Assembly: GCA_030615555.1 (NCBI GenBank)
Contig: JAUWZB010000039.1
Span: 1 to 7,422, forward strand
Length of the DNA: 7,422 nt
Source of the DNA: Dehalococcoidales bacterium
Lineage (GTDB): Bacteria; Chloroflexota; Dehalococcoidia; E44-bin15
Direction: 5' to 3'
This document shows, in pieces, positions 1-6,167 of this stretch (its first letter is position 1; each line of letters starts with the position of its first letter). Made by a program: the position numbers and the translations under genes. The notes under the pieces are model-generated. The model was not told the origin of the DNA, made no database searches, and worked only from the letters and a program-made list of their open reading frames with translations.

Positions 1-95
1 GGGCTTAATTGGGATGCAAGCCGGTGAGAATCCGGCACAGTACCGCCTACTGTAACCCTGAATAAATTCGGGGAAGTCAGAACGCCAGCCTCTGG
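1..95 (+). promoter_or_regulatory. Cobalamin (B12) riboswitch aptamer, 5' edge probably truncated
   Basis: The core of a cobalamin-class riboswitch is visible. A GGTGAGAAT loop element sits on a perfect GCCGG/CCGGC stem (20-24 with 32-36). A perfect ACAGTA/TACTGT stem follows (37-42 with 48-53) with a CCGCC loop. A third hairpin pairs 56-62 with 67-73, including one G-U. At 74-90 the sequence matches the conserved B12 box (consensus rAGYCMGgAgaCCkGCC) at all the strongly conserved positions. The family binds adenosylcobalamin or related corrinoids and usually represses uptake and synthesis genes when ligand is present. Here it lies directly upstream of a corrinoid uptake and salvage operon, as expected. 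The closing P1 helix cannot be drawn confidently, so its 5' strand and the promoter probably lie left of the window. The 3' limit is approximate. Confidence 0.93.
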
Positions 96-153
96 ATTTC
101 CAGGAGCCTCCGCGGAGAAAGGGGGTGGGAAGCATGCTTAGCTAGCTTGAGGG

Positions 154-184
154 TCCCCTCGTTCTGCAGAGCGAGGGGATTTTT
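154..184 (+). terminator. Intrinsic terminator, riboswitch expression platform
   Basis: An 8-bp G+C-rich stem pairs TCCCCTCG (154-161) with CGAGGGGA (172-179). It extends inward by three more pairs, one of them G-U (162-164 with 169-171), to a TGCA loop. Five T residues follow at 180-184. It sits between the B12 aptamer and btuF and leaves the btuF ribosome site (202-208) free. This fits transcriptional attenuation: ligand-bound aptamer allows termination, unbound aptamer favours an antiterminator. A candidate antiterminator is AGGGGG at 120-125 pairing with TCCCCT at 154-159 (one G-U pair), but a local GAGG/CCTC hairpin (149-152 with 157-160) competes, so that part is a guess. Confidence 0.9.
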
Positions 185-214
185 GTTGCAATTCCATAAT
201 GAAAGGAGTTTCCC

Positions 215-1111
215 GTGAAAAGATTGATTCTGCTTGTTTCGACCTTAGCGCTTGTTTTAATGACAGCCTGTGCCCCGGTAACACCTACCGGGCCGGGGAC
301 GATAACCGATGACCTGGGAAGGACAGTCAATATAGAGGAAACCCCGGAGCGGATCGTCTCCCTGGCACCGAGCATCACCGAGATCCTGTTTGCCCTCGAT
401 CTGGGGGATAAGGTGGTGGGGGTGACCGCTCACTGCGACTATCCAGCGGAGGCGCTGGATAAGCCGAAGGTCGGTGGCTATTTTATGACCAGCCTGGAGG
501 CGATCATCGCCCAAGACCCCGATATAGTGTTTTCCGATGGGCACGATCCGGTCGGTGCTCAGTTAGAGGGGCTGGAGGTAACAATGGTGGTGCTTCAGCC
601 CAAGGACATCGCCGGCATTTTTGGGGATATTGAGCTGGTGGGCGAAATCACCGGTAAAGAAGAAGAGGCGGAGGAACTGATCAATGAGATGAAGGTGCGC
701 ATCGCCGATGTTACTCTTAAAACCGCTGCCATCAGCGAACGGCCCACCGTTTTCTACGAGATCGATGCCGCAGACCTGAATAAACCGTGGACCGTAGGTC
801 CGGGCTCCTTTATCGATACCCTGATCACCCTGGCCGGGGGGGAGAACATAGTAAAGGTTTCTCAGGCCTATCTTCAAATCAGCCTTGAAGAGATCGTAGC
901 CTCTGACCCCGAGATCATCATCCTTGGGGATTATCCCTTCGTAGCACCTGAGGATGTGATAAGTCGCCCCGGTGCCTGGCAGGAGCTCACCGCGGTAGAG
1001 AACGAGGTGATCTACTTCATCAACCCGGACCTCACTTCACGCCCCGGCCCTCGCATCGTGGTAGGGCTGGAGGAGATAGCCAAGATTATCCATCCTGAAC
1101 TCTTCCCATAA
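215..1111 (+). CDS. btuF: Corrinoid ABC transporter substrate-binding lipoprotein (BtuF-like)
   Basis: This protein captures cobalamin or cobinamide outside the membrane and delivers it to the BtuCD importer. The 298-residue product begins with K-R and a hydrophobic signal segment (about residues 4-18), then Cys19 in a lipobox-like LMTAC. Met at -3 is less usual, but a lipid anchor is likely. The FecB/BtuF periplasmic-binding fold follows: DDLGRTVNI (32-40), RIVSLAPSITEILFAL (46-61), the VVGVTAHCDYP stretch (67-77), a linking helix around 135-170, then WTVGPGSFIDTLITLAGGENI (192-212) and the SLEEIVASDPEIIIL element (223-237). The length is normal for the family. The start is GTG, chosen because AAAGGAG at 202-208 sits 6 nt upstream and the signal peptide begins right there. 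It is the first gene of the riboswitch-controlled operon. Related proteins bind haem or siderophores; the riboswitch and cob neighbours make a corrinoid by far the likeliest ligand. Confidence 0.92.
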   Translation: MKRLILLVSTLALVLMTACAPVTPTGPGTITDDLGRTVNIEETPERIVSLAPSITEILFALDLGDKVVGVTAHCDYPAEALDKPKVGGYFMTSLEAIIAQDPDIVFSDGHDPVGAQLEGLEVTMVVLQPKDIAGIFGDIELVGEITGKEEEAEELINEMKVRIADVTLKTAAISERPTVFYEIDAADLNKPWTVGPGSFIDTLITLAGGENIVKVSQAYLQISLEEIVASDPEIIILGDYPFVAPEDVISRPGAWQELTAVENEVIYFINPDLTSRPGPRIVVGLEEIAKIIHPELFP

Positions 1112-1120
1112 GGAGTTAAG

Positions 1121-2188
1121 ATGGCTTCTCTAGAAAAGGCAATCCATGGGATTGGCCCCTTGAATGAAAAAGCGATGAGGGCGGCTCGCGAGCGCCAGGA
1201 CAGTCTGACCAAACCCCGGGGGAGCTTGGGAAGGCTGGAGGAATTGTCTATCAGGGTGGCCGGGATCAGGGGCGAGATAGTCCCCAGGCTTCACCATAAA
1301 GCTATCGTGGTCATGGCTGCCGATCATGGCGTGGTCGCTGAAGGGGTTAGCCTATACCCCCAGGAGGTCACCGCCCAGATGGTGCAAAATTTCCTTTGTG
1401 GCGCTGCCGGCATCAATGTGCTGGCGCGCCAGGTAGGCGCTCGTGTAGTGGTGGTGGACATGGGGATAGCTGGGGAGCTTGAGCCACATTCGAACCTGGT
1501 CTCCAAAAAGGTGGCTTTGGGGACACGCAACATGATGCGCGGGTCAGCGATGAGCCGGGAGGAGGCAATTAACGCTATTGAGGCCGGGCTTGAGATCGTG
1601 GCACGGGAGTTCGAAAAGGGGCTGGATATTATTGGCACCGGCGATATGGGCATTGGCAACACCACACCGTCAAGTGCCATCACTGCAGCGATCACCGGGG
1701 AGCCGGTGGCTGGGGTCACGGGTAGGGGCACCGGGATCGGTGACAAACAGCTCACCCGTAAGGTGAAGGTCATTGAAGAGGCGCTCAAGGTGAACCAGCT
1801 CGATACCAGGGATGGCCTCGATGTGCTGGCTAAGGTGGGTGGCTTCGAGATCGGGGGGCTCGTGGGGGTGATGATCGGGGCAGCGGCACACCGCATCCCC
1901 ATTGTCATCGATGGCTTTATCTCCGGTGCCGCAGCGCTCATCGCCACCAAGATGGCACCAAACCTGGGCGATTTCCTCATCGCGGCGCATGTCTCCGCAG
2001 AAAGAGGGCATCGGGTAGCGCTAAAGCACCTGGGGTTGAAACCCCTGCTTGACCTCCGGATGCGTCTCGGTGAGGGCACCGGTGCTGCGCTGGCTATCTT
2101 TATTATTGAGGCAGCGGTAAAGACCTTGGCGGAGATGGCTACCTTCGCCGAAGCGGGTGTCTCCGAAGCTGAGAAAAGGGCGATATGA
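1121..2188 (+). CDS. cobT: Nicotinate-nucleotide--dimethylbenzimidazole phosphoribosyltransferase CobT
   Basis: CobT moves phosphoribose from nicotinate mononucleotide to a lower-ligand base (typically 5,6-dimethylbenzimidazole), giving alpha-ribazole 5'-phosphate in the cytoplasm. At 355 residues it has the usual full length. Family hallmarks run in order: TKPRGSLGRLEEL (30-42), MAADHGVVAEGVSLYPQEVT (65-84), the VVVVDMGIAG strand (109-118), the glycine-rich GTGDMGIGNTTPSS phosphate-binding loop (172-185), DGFISGAAALIA (264-275), SAERGH (292-297) and RLGEGTGAALA (315-325). Glu318 in that last motif corresponds to the catalytic glutamate (Glu317 in the Salmonella enzyme). The SD AAGGAG (1110-1115) overlaps the btuF stop and sits 5 nt before the ATG, so the two genes are likely translationally coupled. 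The end overlaps cobS in an ATGA. The natural base used cannot be read from sequence. Confidence 0.97.
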   Translation: MASLEKAIHGIGPLNEKAMRAARERQDSLTKPRGSLGRLEELSIRVAGIRGEIVPRLHHKAIVVMAADHGVVAEGVSLYPQEVTAQMVQNFLCGAAGINVLARQVGARVVVVDMGIAGELEPHSNLVSKKVALGTRNMMRGSAMSREEAINAIEAGLEIVAREFEKGLDIIGTGDMGIGNTTPSSAITAAITGEPVAGVTGRGTGIGDKQLTRKVKVIEEALKVNQLDTRDGLDVLAKVGGFEIGGLVGVMIGAAAHRIPIVIDGFISGAAALIATKMAPNLGDFLIAAHVSAERGHRVALKHLGLKPLLDLRMRLGEGTGAALAIFIIEAAVKTLAEMATFAEAGVSEAEKRAI

Positions 2189-2967
2189 TTACTCATAGCT
2201 CCTTAAGAGAAGGTGGTAAAAAGTTCGAAACAGGGTTCTTGGCAGCATTGCAATTTCTCACCGTAATCCCGCTGCGGCGGGATGTCACGCAACGGGAGAT
2301 TGGTCGTTCCCTGGTCTATTTCCCCATTGTGGGGTTAGGGATTGGGGCTGCCCTGTTCGGGCTAGACCGCCTCTTTAACCTATTCCTGCCCATAGCCCTG
2401 GGGAGTGCCCTGCTCATCGTGGCCTTAGTGCTGCTCACCGGGGTGAATCATCTCGAAGGCTTTATCGATACCTGCGATGGCATGGCTGCGGGCAGATCGC
2501 CGCAAGAGCGACTGGCTATCATGCGCGATAGCCGGGCGGGGGGCTTTGGGGTGGTGGGTGCATTCTGTCTGCTATTGGTTAAATATGTCTCTTTGCTCTT
2601 TTTGCCAGACGCCTGTAGAATGGCAGCTCTCCTCCTTATGCCTACGCTTGGTCGCTGGGCCATGGTCTACGCCATCTCAGCCTATCCCTCCGCCAGAAGG
2701 GAAGGGCTGGGACAGGCCTTTAAGGAGCAGGCGAACTGGTGGCGACTGGTTATCGCCACGCTCATCGCCATAGCAATATCGGTTGCGCTAATGAAACTAT
2801 TTGGCCTGGCAGTGCTCGTTAGCATTTGGTTTTTCGTTCTAATACTGGCAGGCCTTTTAAGGAGAAGGCTAGGCGGTCTTACCGGGGACACCTATGGGGC
2901 GATAAATGAGGTGATCGAGGTTTTTGCCCTGATCCTGGTTCCCCTTCTCGCTGGAGGCTATTTCTAG
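2185..2967 (+). CDS. cobS: Adenosylcobinamide-GDP ribazoletransferase (cobalamin synthase) CobS
   Basis: This integral membrane enzyme joins adenosylcobinamide-GDP to alpha-ribazole (or its phosphate), the last assembly step of the nucleotide loop. The 260-residue length is typical. After a short polar N-terminus comes the family opening FLAALQFLTVIPL (18-30). Several hydrophobic segments are visible, roughly at 43-60, 66-86, 118-139, 145-163, 188-206, 208-225 and 242-257. The conserved polar core is present: NHLEGFIDTCDGM (88-100, with Asp95 and Asp98), IMRDSRAGGFGV (112-123) and GGLTGDTYGAINEVIEVF (230-247). These acidic residues are the presumed metal and substrate site in the family. The ATG overlaps the cobT stop as ATGA, which implies coupled translation. 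The extra leader before the family opening means a start slightly downstream cannot be excluded, but no better SD is seen. Confidence 0.95.
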   Translation: MITHSSLREGGKKFETGFLAALQFLTVIPLRRDVTQREIGRSLVYFPIVGLGIGAALFGLDRLFNLFLPIALGSALLIVALVLLTGVNHLEGFIDTCDGMAAGRSPQERLAIMRDSRAGGFGVVGAFCLLLVKYVSLLFLPDACRMAALLLMPTLGRWAMVYAISAYPSARREGLGQAFKEQANWWRLVIATLIAIAISVALMKLFGLAVLVSIWFFVLILAGLLRRRLGGLTGDTYGAINEVIEVFALILVPLLAGGYF

Positions 2968-2971
2968 GAGA

Positions 2972-3556
2972 ATGAAGAGAGAGATTATTCTCATCCTGGG
3001 TGGTGCAAGAAGTGGGAAAAGTCGCTTCGCCCAGCAACTGGCAACCGAGCTTGGGGAGCGAGTGCTTTTCCTCGCTACAGCTAAGCCGCTGGATGAGGAG
3101 ATGCGCCACCGCATCGCGCATCACCGCAGGGCGCGCCCCAGCCAGTGGCGAACCCTGGAGGCCTCAAGTGGCATCGCCCAGGCGATAAGGGAGCACTGCG
3201 GCGACGCCGAGGTGGTGATTCTAGATTGCCTCAGCCTGCTCGTTGCCAATCTTATGAGCCCAACCCATGACCCCACCGAGCTGGAGAGGGTGGATTACGG
3301 TACCGTAGAGAAAGAGGTGAGCGCCGAGCTGGAGAGGGTTATCGCGCTGACAGAGGCCCTTCCCCTTCGCCTCATTATCGTCTCCAATGAGGTGGGCATG
3401 GGGTTGGTTCCTGTCTATCCAGTGGGGCGGGCCTACCGTGATCTCCTGGGCAGGGCCAATCAATTTATCGCCCAGCGCGCCGATAGGGTCTATCTAGTGA
3501 TTGCGGGAATTCCCCTGCAACTGAAGGGGGATCATATATGTGACTTAGGGGATTAA
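2972..3556 (+). CDS. cobU: Adenosylcobinamide kinase / adenosylcobinamide-phosphate guanylyltransferase CobU
   Basis: A bifunctional cytoplasmic enzyme: it phosphorylates adenosylcobinamide and then transfers GMP to it, making the GDP-activated substrate for CobS. The protein has 194 residues, slightly above the usual length. It shows the P-loop GGARSGKS (10-17), the HHRRARPSQWRTLE element (50-63) whose histidine (His50 or His51 here) is the guanylylated residue in the Salmonella enzyme, VVILDCLSLLVANLM (81-95) as the Walker B-like region, VSNEVGMGLVP (137-147), and GRAYRDLLGRANQFIA (152-167). The start is fixed by the P-loop, which lies only nine residues in, as usual for CobU. GGAG (2967-2970) ends just one base before the ATG, far too close for a standard SD, while GGAGG at 2953-2957 is 14 nt away. 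Expression therefore probably depends on coupling to cobS, whose stop is only 4 nt upstream. Confidence 0.96.
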   Translation: MKREIILILGGARSGKSRFAQQLATELGERVLFLATAKPLDEEMRHRIAHHRRARPSQWRTLEASSGIAQAIREHCGDAEVVILDCLSLLVANLMSPTHDPTELERVDYGTVEKEVSAELERVIALTEALPLRLIIVSNEVGMGLVPVYPVGRAYRDLLGRANQFIAQRADRVYLVIAGIPLQLKGDHICDLGD

Positions 3557-3560
3557 GAAA

Positions 3561-4622
3561 ATGTTCACCAGGCTGAAGCAAAATCATCGGGTGCTGGTCT
3601 TAGTCGTACTAGGAGCGATCCTCCTTCTCTGCCTACTTATCGTACCCGCTTTCGGGGGTGAGCCCATCTCACCACTGGATATCGTGAAGGTAGCGCTGAA
3701 TAAGCTAGGGCTGACCAATTTCTCCCTCTCACCAGCCTGGGAAGCGCGAAACCATGAGAGCATCCTGTTCCAGATCAGGCTGCCCCGCGTCGTGGCCGGG
3801 GCACTAGTGGGGGCGGCGCTGGCAGCAGCCGGGGTGCTCTTCCAGGGGCTACTCAGGAATCCCATGGCTGACCCTTACATCATTGGCACCTCGGCGGGCG
3901 CCGCCTTTGGCGCAACCATTGCCATGATGCTCCCGATAAGCATTGCCTTCCTCAGCTTTGGACTTGTATCCATCGCCGCTTTTTTCGGGGCGCTGGGTGC
4001 TGTCCTCCTGGTCTATAACCTGGCCAGAGTGGGGGGTAAAACCCCTATTGTGAGCATGCTCCTCGCCGGGTTTGCGGTGAGCGCGATGTTGACGGCTATC
4101 CTATTCTTCATGGTGACTTTAAGCGGCAGACCGGGACTTCTTCAGAACGTATTCTCCTTCCTTATGGGAAGTATCTCGGTAAGCGGGTGGAACCAGATAA
4201 TCATCGTCGCCCCGCTCATCATCGGGGGGATTGTAGCTGCCCGTTTCCTTGCCTTCCGCCTTAATGCCCTCTCATTAGGAGAGGAGGGCGCTGCATACCT
4301 GGGGATCAATGTGGAGCGGGACAAGCTTACCATCCTGGCCTTGGGTTCTCTGCTCACCGGCGCTGCCGTTTGCATTAGCGGGCTGGTGGGCTTCGTCGGT
4401 TTGGTAGTGCCCCATGCCGTGAGGCTGGTGTTGGGACCGGACCACCGCCTCCTGTTGCCCGCGGCAGCGCTCTCTGGCGGTGCCTTTTTGGTCATCGCCG
4501 ACCTTTTTGCCCGCACCATGCTTTACCCTAGAGAGATCCCGCTGGGCATTCTTACCGCCATCATCGGGGCCCCATTCTTCATCTACCTATTGAGACGCAC
4601 TAGAAGGGAGTATGCCTTTTAA
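3561..4622 (+). CDS. btuC: Corrinoid ABC transporter permease (BtuC, FecCD family)
   Basis: The membrane channel subunit of the BtuCDF importer, acting as a homodimer. At 353 residues it has the usual FecCD size and many hydrophobic segments, beginning at about residues 11-30. Family motifs are all present: RLPR (73-76), the long GVLFQGLLRNPMADPYIIGTS stretch (91-111), SLGEEGAAYLGIN (238-250), which is the cytoplasmic coupling region that contacts the ATPase, GLVGFVGLVVPHAVRLVLG (274-292) and PREIPLGILTAIIGAPFFIYLL (323-344). It starts 4 nt after cobU with only a modest GGGG (3548-3551) upstream and ends in TAATG, where the stop shares one base with the btuD start. FecCD permeases for haem and siderophores look alike; specificity for corrinoid is inferred from operon and riboswitch. 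Confidence 0.93.
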   Translation: MFTRLKQNHRVLVLVVLGAILLLCLLIVPAFGGEPISPLDIVKVALNKLGLTNFSLSPAWEARNHESILFQIRLPRVVAGALVGAALAAAGVLFQGLLRNPMADPYIIGTSAGAAFGATIAMMLPISIAFLSFGLVSIAAFFGALGAVLLVYNLARVGGKTPIVSMLLAGFAVSAMLTAILFFMVTLSGRPGLLQNVFSFLMGSISVSGWNQIIIVAPLIIGGIVAARFLAFRLNALSLGEEGAAYLGINVERDKLTILALGSLLTGAAVCISGLVGFVGLVVPHAVRLVLGPDHRLLLPAAALSGGAFLVIADLFARTMLYPREIPLGILTAIIGAPFFIYLLRRTRREYAF

Positions 4623-5410
4623 TGATTAGCCTTAGGCAAGTCTCTTTTTCCTATAGTGACACCCCGGTGTTACACCACATCGACCTGGTGGTCGAGAAAG
4701 GCGAGATGGTCGCTCTCCTGGGGCCCAATGGCTCCGGGAAGACTACAGTGATAAAGCTCTTGAGTGGCGTATTGCGACCCACAGCAGGGGAGGTCCATTT
4801 AGACGGCTCAATATTAAGCAGGCTAAAAAGGAGGGAGGTGGCACAACGCGTCGCTGTGGTGCCCCAGCAGTTCAGTATGCCCTTTGCCTTCACCCTGAGG
4901 GAGGTGGTGCTACTGGGCAGGACCCCCTTCCACAGCCTCTTCTCCGATGGGGGGCAAAGGGATCATCGCGTGGTCCAGCAAGCCATAGAGCGCATCGGCA
5001 TCGCAGCGCTAAAGGAGCGCTTCTTCAATGAACTCAGCGGGGGGGAGCGTCAAAAGGCAATCCTCGCCATGACCCTCGCTCAGGAGCCCAAAATACTTCT
5101 CTTAGACGAGCCCACAGCGCACCTGGACATCAACCATCAGGTGGAGATCCTCGATCTGGTGAAACGCCTCAACCGAGAGCAGGGGGTCACGGTCATCGGG
5201 GCAATGCACGACCTTAACATGGCTGCCCTTTACTTCGACAGGCTCCTTCTCCTTAAAGAGGGGCGCATCTTCGCTGATGGCACCCCCGAAAAAGTGCTCA
5301 CCGCGGAAACCATAAAAGAGGTCTTCTCCGCCTCGGTCCAGGTAACGCAGCACCCCATAACCAAGTCACCCCATGTAATCATCGCCCCAGGGGAAGCACC
5401 GCCTGAATAA
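4622..5410 (+). CDS. btuD: Corrinoid ABC transporter ATP-binding protein (BtuD-like)
   Basis: The ATPase that drives corrinoid import with BtuC and BtuF. All nucleotide-binding motifs of a working ABC ATPase can be seen in 262 residues: Walker A GPNGSGKTT (34-42), Q-loop around Gln82/Gln83 (VVPQQF), signature LSGGERQ (138-144), Walker B ILLLDEP (158-164) with Glu163 as catalytic base, D-loop AHLD (166-169) and switch His196 (AMHD). The family-typical FTLREVVLLGRTPF stretch (90-103) matches the subfamily that energises FecCD permeases. The final 30 or so residues form a short tail after the switch region. The ATG overlaps the btuC stop by one base; GGGAG (4606-4610) lies 11 nt upstream. It is the last gene of the operon; no strong terminator was seen behind it. 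Confidence 0.94.
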   Translation: MISLRQVSFSYSDTPVLHHIDLVVEKGEMVALLGPNGSGKTTVIKLLSGVLRPTAGEVHLDGSILSRLKRREVAQRVAVVPQQFSMPFAFTLREVVLLGRTPFHSLFSDGGQRDHRVVQQAIERIGIAALKERFFNELSGGERQKAILAMTLAQEPKILLLDEPTAHLDINHQVEILDLVKRLNREQGVTVIGAMHDLNMAALYFDRLLLLKEGRIFADGTPEKVLTAETIKEVFSASVQVTQHPITKSPHVIIAPGEAPPE

Positions 5411-5498
5411 TTTCGCTCTCCCCACAATCTCCAGCCCCACCCCGTTAGGGTACAATTTTCGCAGCGGCAGCGGGGCGCTGGCTCACCAAGGCAAAGGC
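5411..5498. other. btuD-hpt intergenic gap, left part: no feature assigned
   Basis: No ORF with coding character, RNA gene or convincing terminator is seen between the btuD stop and the hpt promoter. A weak 4-bp hairpin with four T nearby (5439-5460) and a 5-bp CAGCG/CGCTG hairpin without a T-run (5468-5480) are the only foldable elements. The cobalamin operon may therefore read through into hpt at some level. Confidence 0.6.
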
Positions 5499-5527
5499 TA
5501 GACAAAGGCGAAGCCCAGAAATATAAT
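5499..5527 (+). promoter_or_regulatory. Predicted sigma70-type promoter for hpt-ade
   Basis: TAGACA (5499-5504, five of six matches to TTGACA) and a perfect TATAAT (5522-5527) are separated by exactly 17 nt. Transcription would begin near 5534 and give a 5' leader of about 48 nt before the hpt start codon. It would let the purine-salvage genes be expressed independently of the B12-controlled operon upstream. No operator is apparent. Confidence 0.72.
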
Positions 5528-5567
5528 AGGAACGGAAATTGGACGAAGGAGCCCACTCAAGAGCAAT

Positions 5568-5575
5568 AAAGGAGG
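5568..5575 (+). promoter_or_regulatory. Strong Shine-Dalgarno site that fixes the hpt TTG start
   Basis: AAAGGAGG sits 6 nt before TTG at 5582. It is the strongest ribosome site in the window and supports TTG as the true initiator; no ATG or GTG is available nearby in the same frame. Confidence 0.85.
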
Positions 5576-5581
5576 AATCCC

Positions 5582-6109
5582 TTGGCCGCTCCGCGGCAAC
5601 CTGAACTCTTGCTCACCAAAGAGGAGATCGGAAGGGAAGTTAACCGGCTGGCTCAAGAGATCAGCAGGGACTATCGAGGCAAGCACCCACTTCTCCTGGG
5701 CATTCTCAAGGGCTCCTTCGTTTTCATGGCCGATCTCATTCGCCTTCTGGAAATCCCCGTGGCGGTAGACTTTGTCAGCCTCTCAAGCTATGGCTCGGCA
5801 AGGGTAACCTCGGGTGAGGTCAAGGTGGTACAAGGGCTGCGTTCCCCGGTGAAAGGGAGGGATATCCTGGTTATCGAGGACATCGTGGATACCGGGCTCA
5901 CCGTGGGCTATTTCCTCGATTATCTTAAAAAGAGGAAGCCCTCCTCCCTGAAACTATGCGCCCTCTTCGATAAGCCCTCCCGAAGAAAAATCCCCATCCC
6001 CATTGACTACCGAGGTTTCACCATCCCGAACAGGTTTGTGGTAGGTTATGGCCTGGACTACAATGAGCGGTTTCGCCATCTGCCCGATCTTTATGTCATG
6101 GAAGATTAG
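5582..6109 (+). CDS. hpt: Hypoxanthine phosphoribosyltransferase
   Basis: A cytoplasmic purine-salvage enzyme converting hypoxanthine (often also guanine) plus PRPP to IMP (or GMP). The 175 residues are normal for bacterial Hpt. Visible motifs are the LKGSF loop (42-46), which binds pyrophosphate in the family, the DFVSLSSYGS region (63-72, the mobile loop of the active site), the PRPP motif VIEDIVDTGLT (97-107) with Asp103 as the expected catalytic base, and the C-terminal purine-pocket stretch IPNRFVVGYGLDYNERFRHLP (148-168). The start is TTG, supported by an excellent SD. It has its own promoter upstream and an adenine deaminase gene downstream, a sensible salvage pair. Its last seven codons including the stop (LYVMED*) recur as a diverged copy just downstream (LYVVEN*), part of the junction repeat described separately. 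The sequence alone does not settle hypoxanthine versus guanine preference. Confidence 0.95.
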   Translation: MAAPRQPELLLTKEEIGREVNRLAQEISRDYRGKHPLLLGILKGSFVFMADLIRLLEIPVAVDFVSLSSYGSARVTSGEVKVVQGLRSPVKGRDILVIEDIVDTGLTVGYFLDYLKKRKPSSLKLCALFDKPSRRKIPIPIDYRGFTIPNRFVVGYGLDYNERFRHLPDLYVMED

Positions 6110-6167
6110 ATGAGTGTTTTTACTCAGTTGCGAGAGGTGAATCCTCTGCAGACCTGATTCTGACTCA
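6089..6167 (+). repeat. Tandem junction repeat, copy 1 (hpt tail + ade head)
   Basis: This 79-nt unit contains the last seven codons of hpt including its stop, then a start-like ATGAGTG, then sequence matching the first codons of adenine deaminase. Its second copy follows without a gap. 6089-6116 matches 6168-6195 at 23 of 28 positions (offset 79). 6123-6167 matches 6209-6253 at 35 of 45 positions (offset 86). The segment between (6 nt here, 13 nt in copy 2) does not align well. By my hand count, of 15 differences 12 are transitions. Confidence 0.85.
6110..6167 (+). pseudogene. Remnant of a second adenine-deaminase start (ade head only)
   Basis: Read from 6121, the segment encodes YSVARGESSADLILTH, next to SVARGEAPADLILAH in the real ade gene; the last base of the final codon, 6168, already belongs to copy 2. 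The differences that keep the amino acid (TCA/TCG, GTT/GTA, GGT/GGG, GAA/GAG, ATT/ATC) outnumber those that change it (three codons). The ATG at 6110 is out of frame with this stretch: the run of five T (6117-6121) would need one more T for ATG, or one fewer for GTG 6114. As it stands, ATG 6110 reads only 15 codons to a TGA at 6155-6157. The homology stops where copy 2 of the repeat begins, so only about 19 codons remain. It is unlikely to make a product; a short leader-peptide role is possible but unsupported. Confidence 0.7.

Noticed and set aside
142..378. Minus-strand frame over the terminator and start of btuF
   Set aside because: It overlaps the riboswitch terminator and the btuF signal peptide, and has no motif and no supporting ribosome site.
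1324..2196. Long 290-codon open frame on the minus strand opposite cobT
   Set aside because: The plus strand is unmistakably cobT over the same span. The antisense product is a Ser/Pro/Ala-rich low-complexity translation with no recognisable motif, typical of the mirror frame of a GC-rich gene.
2869..3124. Two overlapping 81-codon minus-strand frames across the cobS-cobU junction
   Set aside because: Both run opposite well-supported genes (the cobS C-terminus and the cobU P-loop region) and show no motif.
5451..5456. TACAAT as a second -10 box
   Set aside because: The -35 position 17 nt upstream (TCTCCA, 5428-5433) matches only three of six bases. The TAGACA/TATAAT pair downstream is much stronger.
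5439..5460. Possible terminator after btuD (ACCC/GGGT hairpin, then ACAATTTT)
   Set aside because: The stem is only four base pairs and the T-run is short and separated from it. It is too weak to call, although some termination there cannot be excluded.
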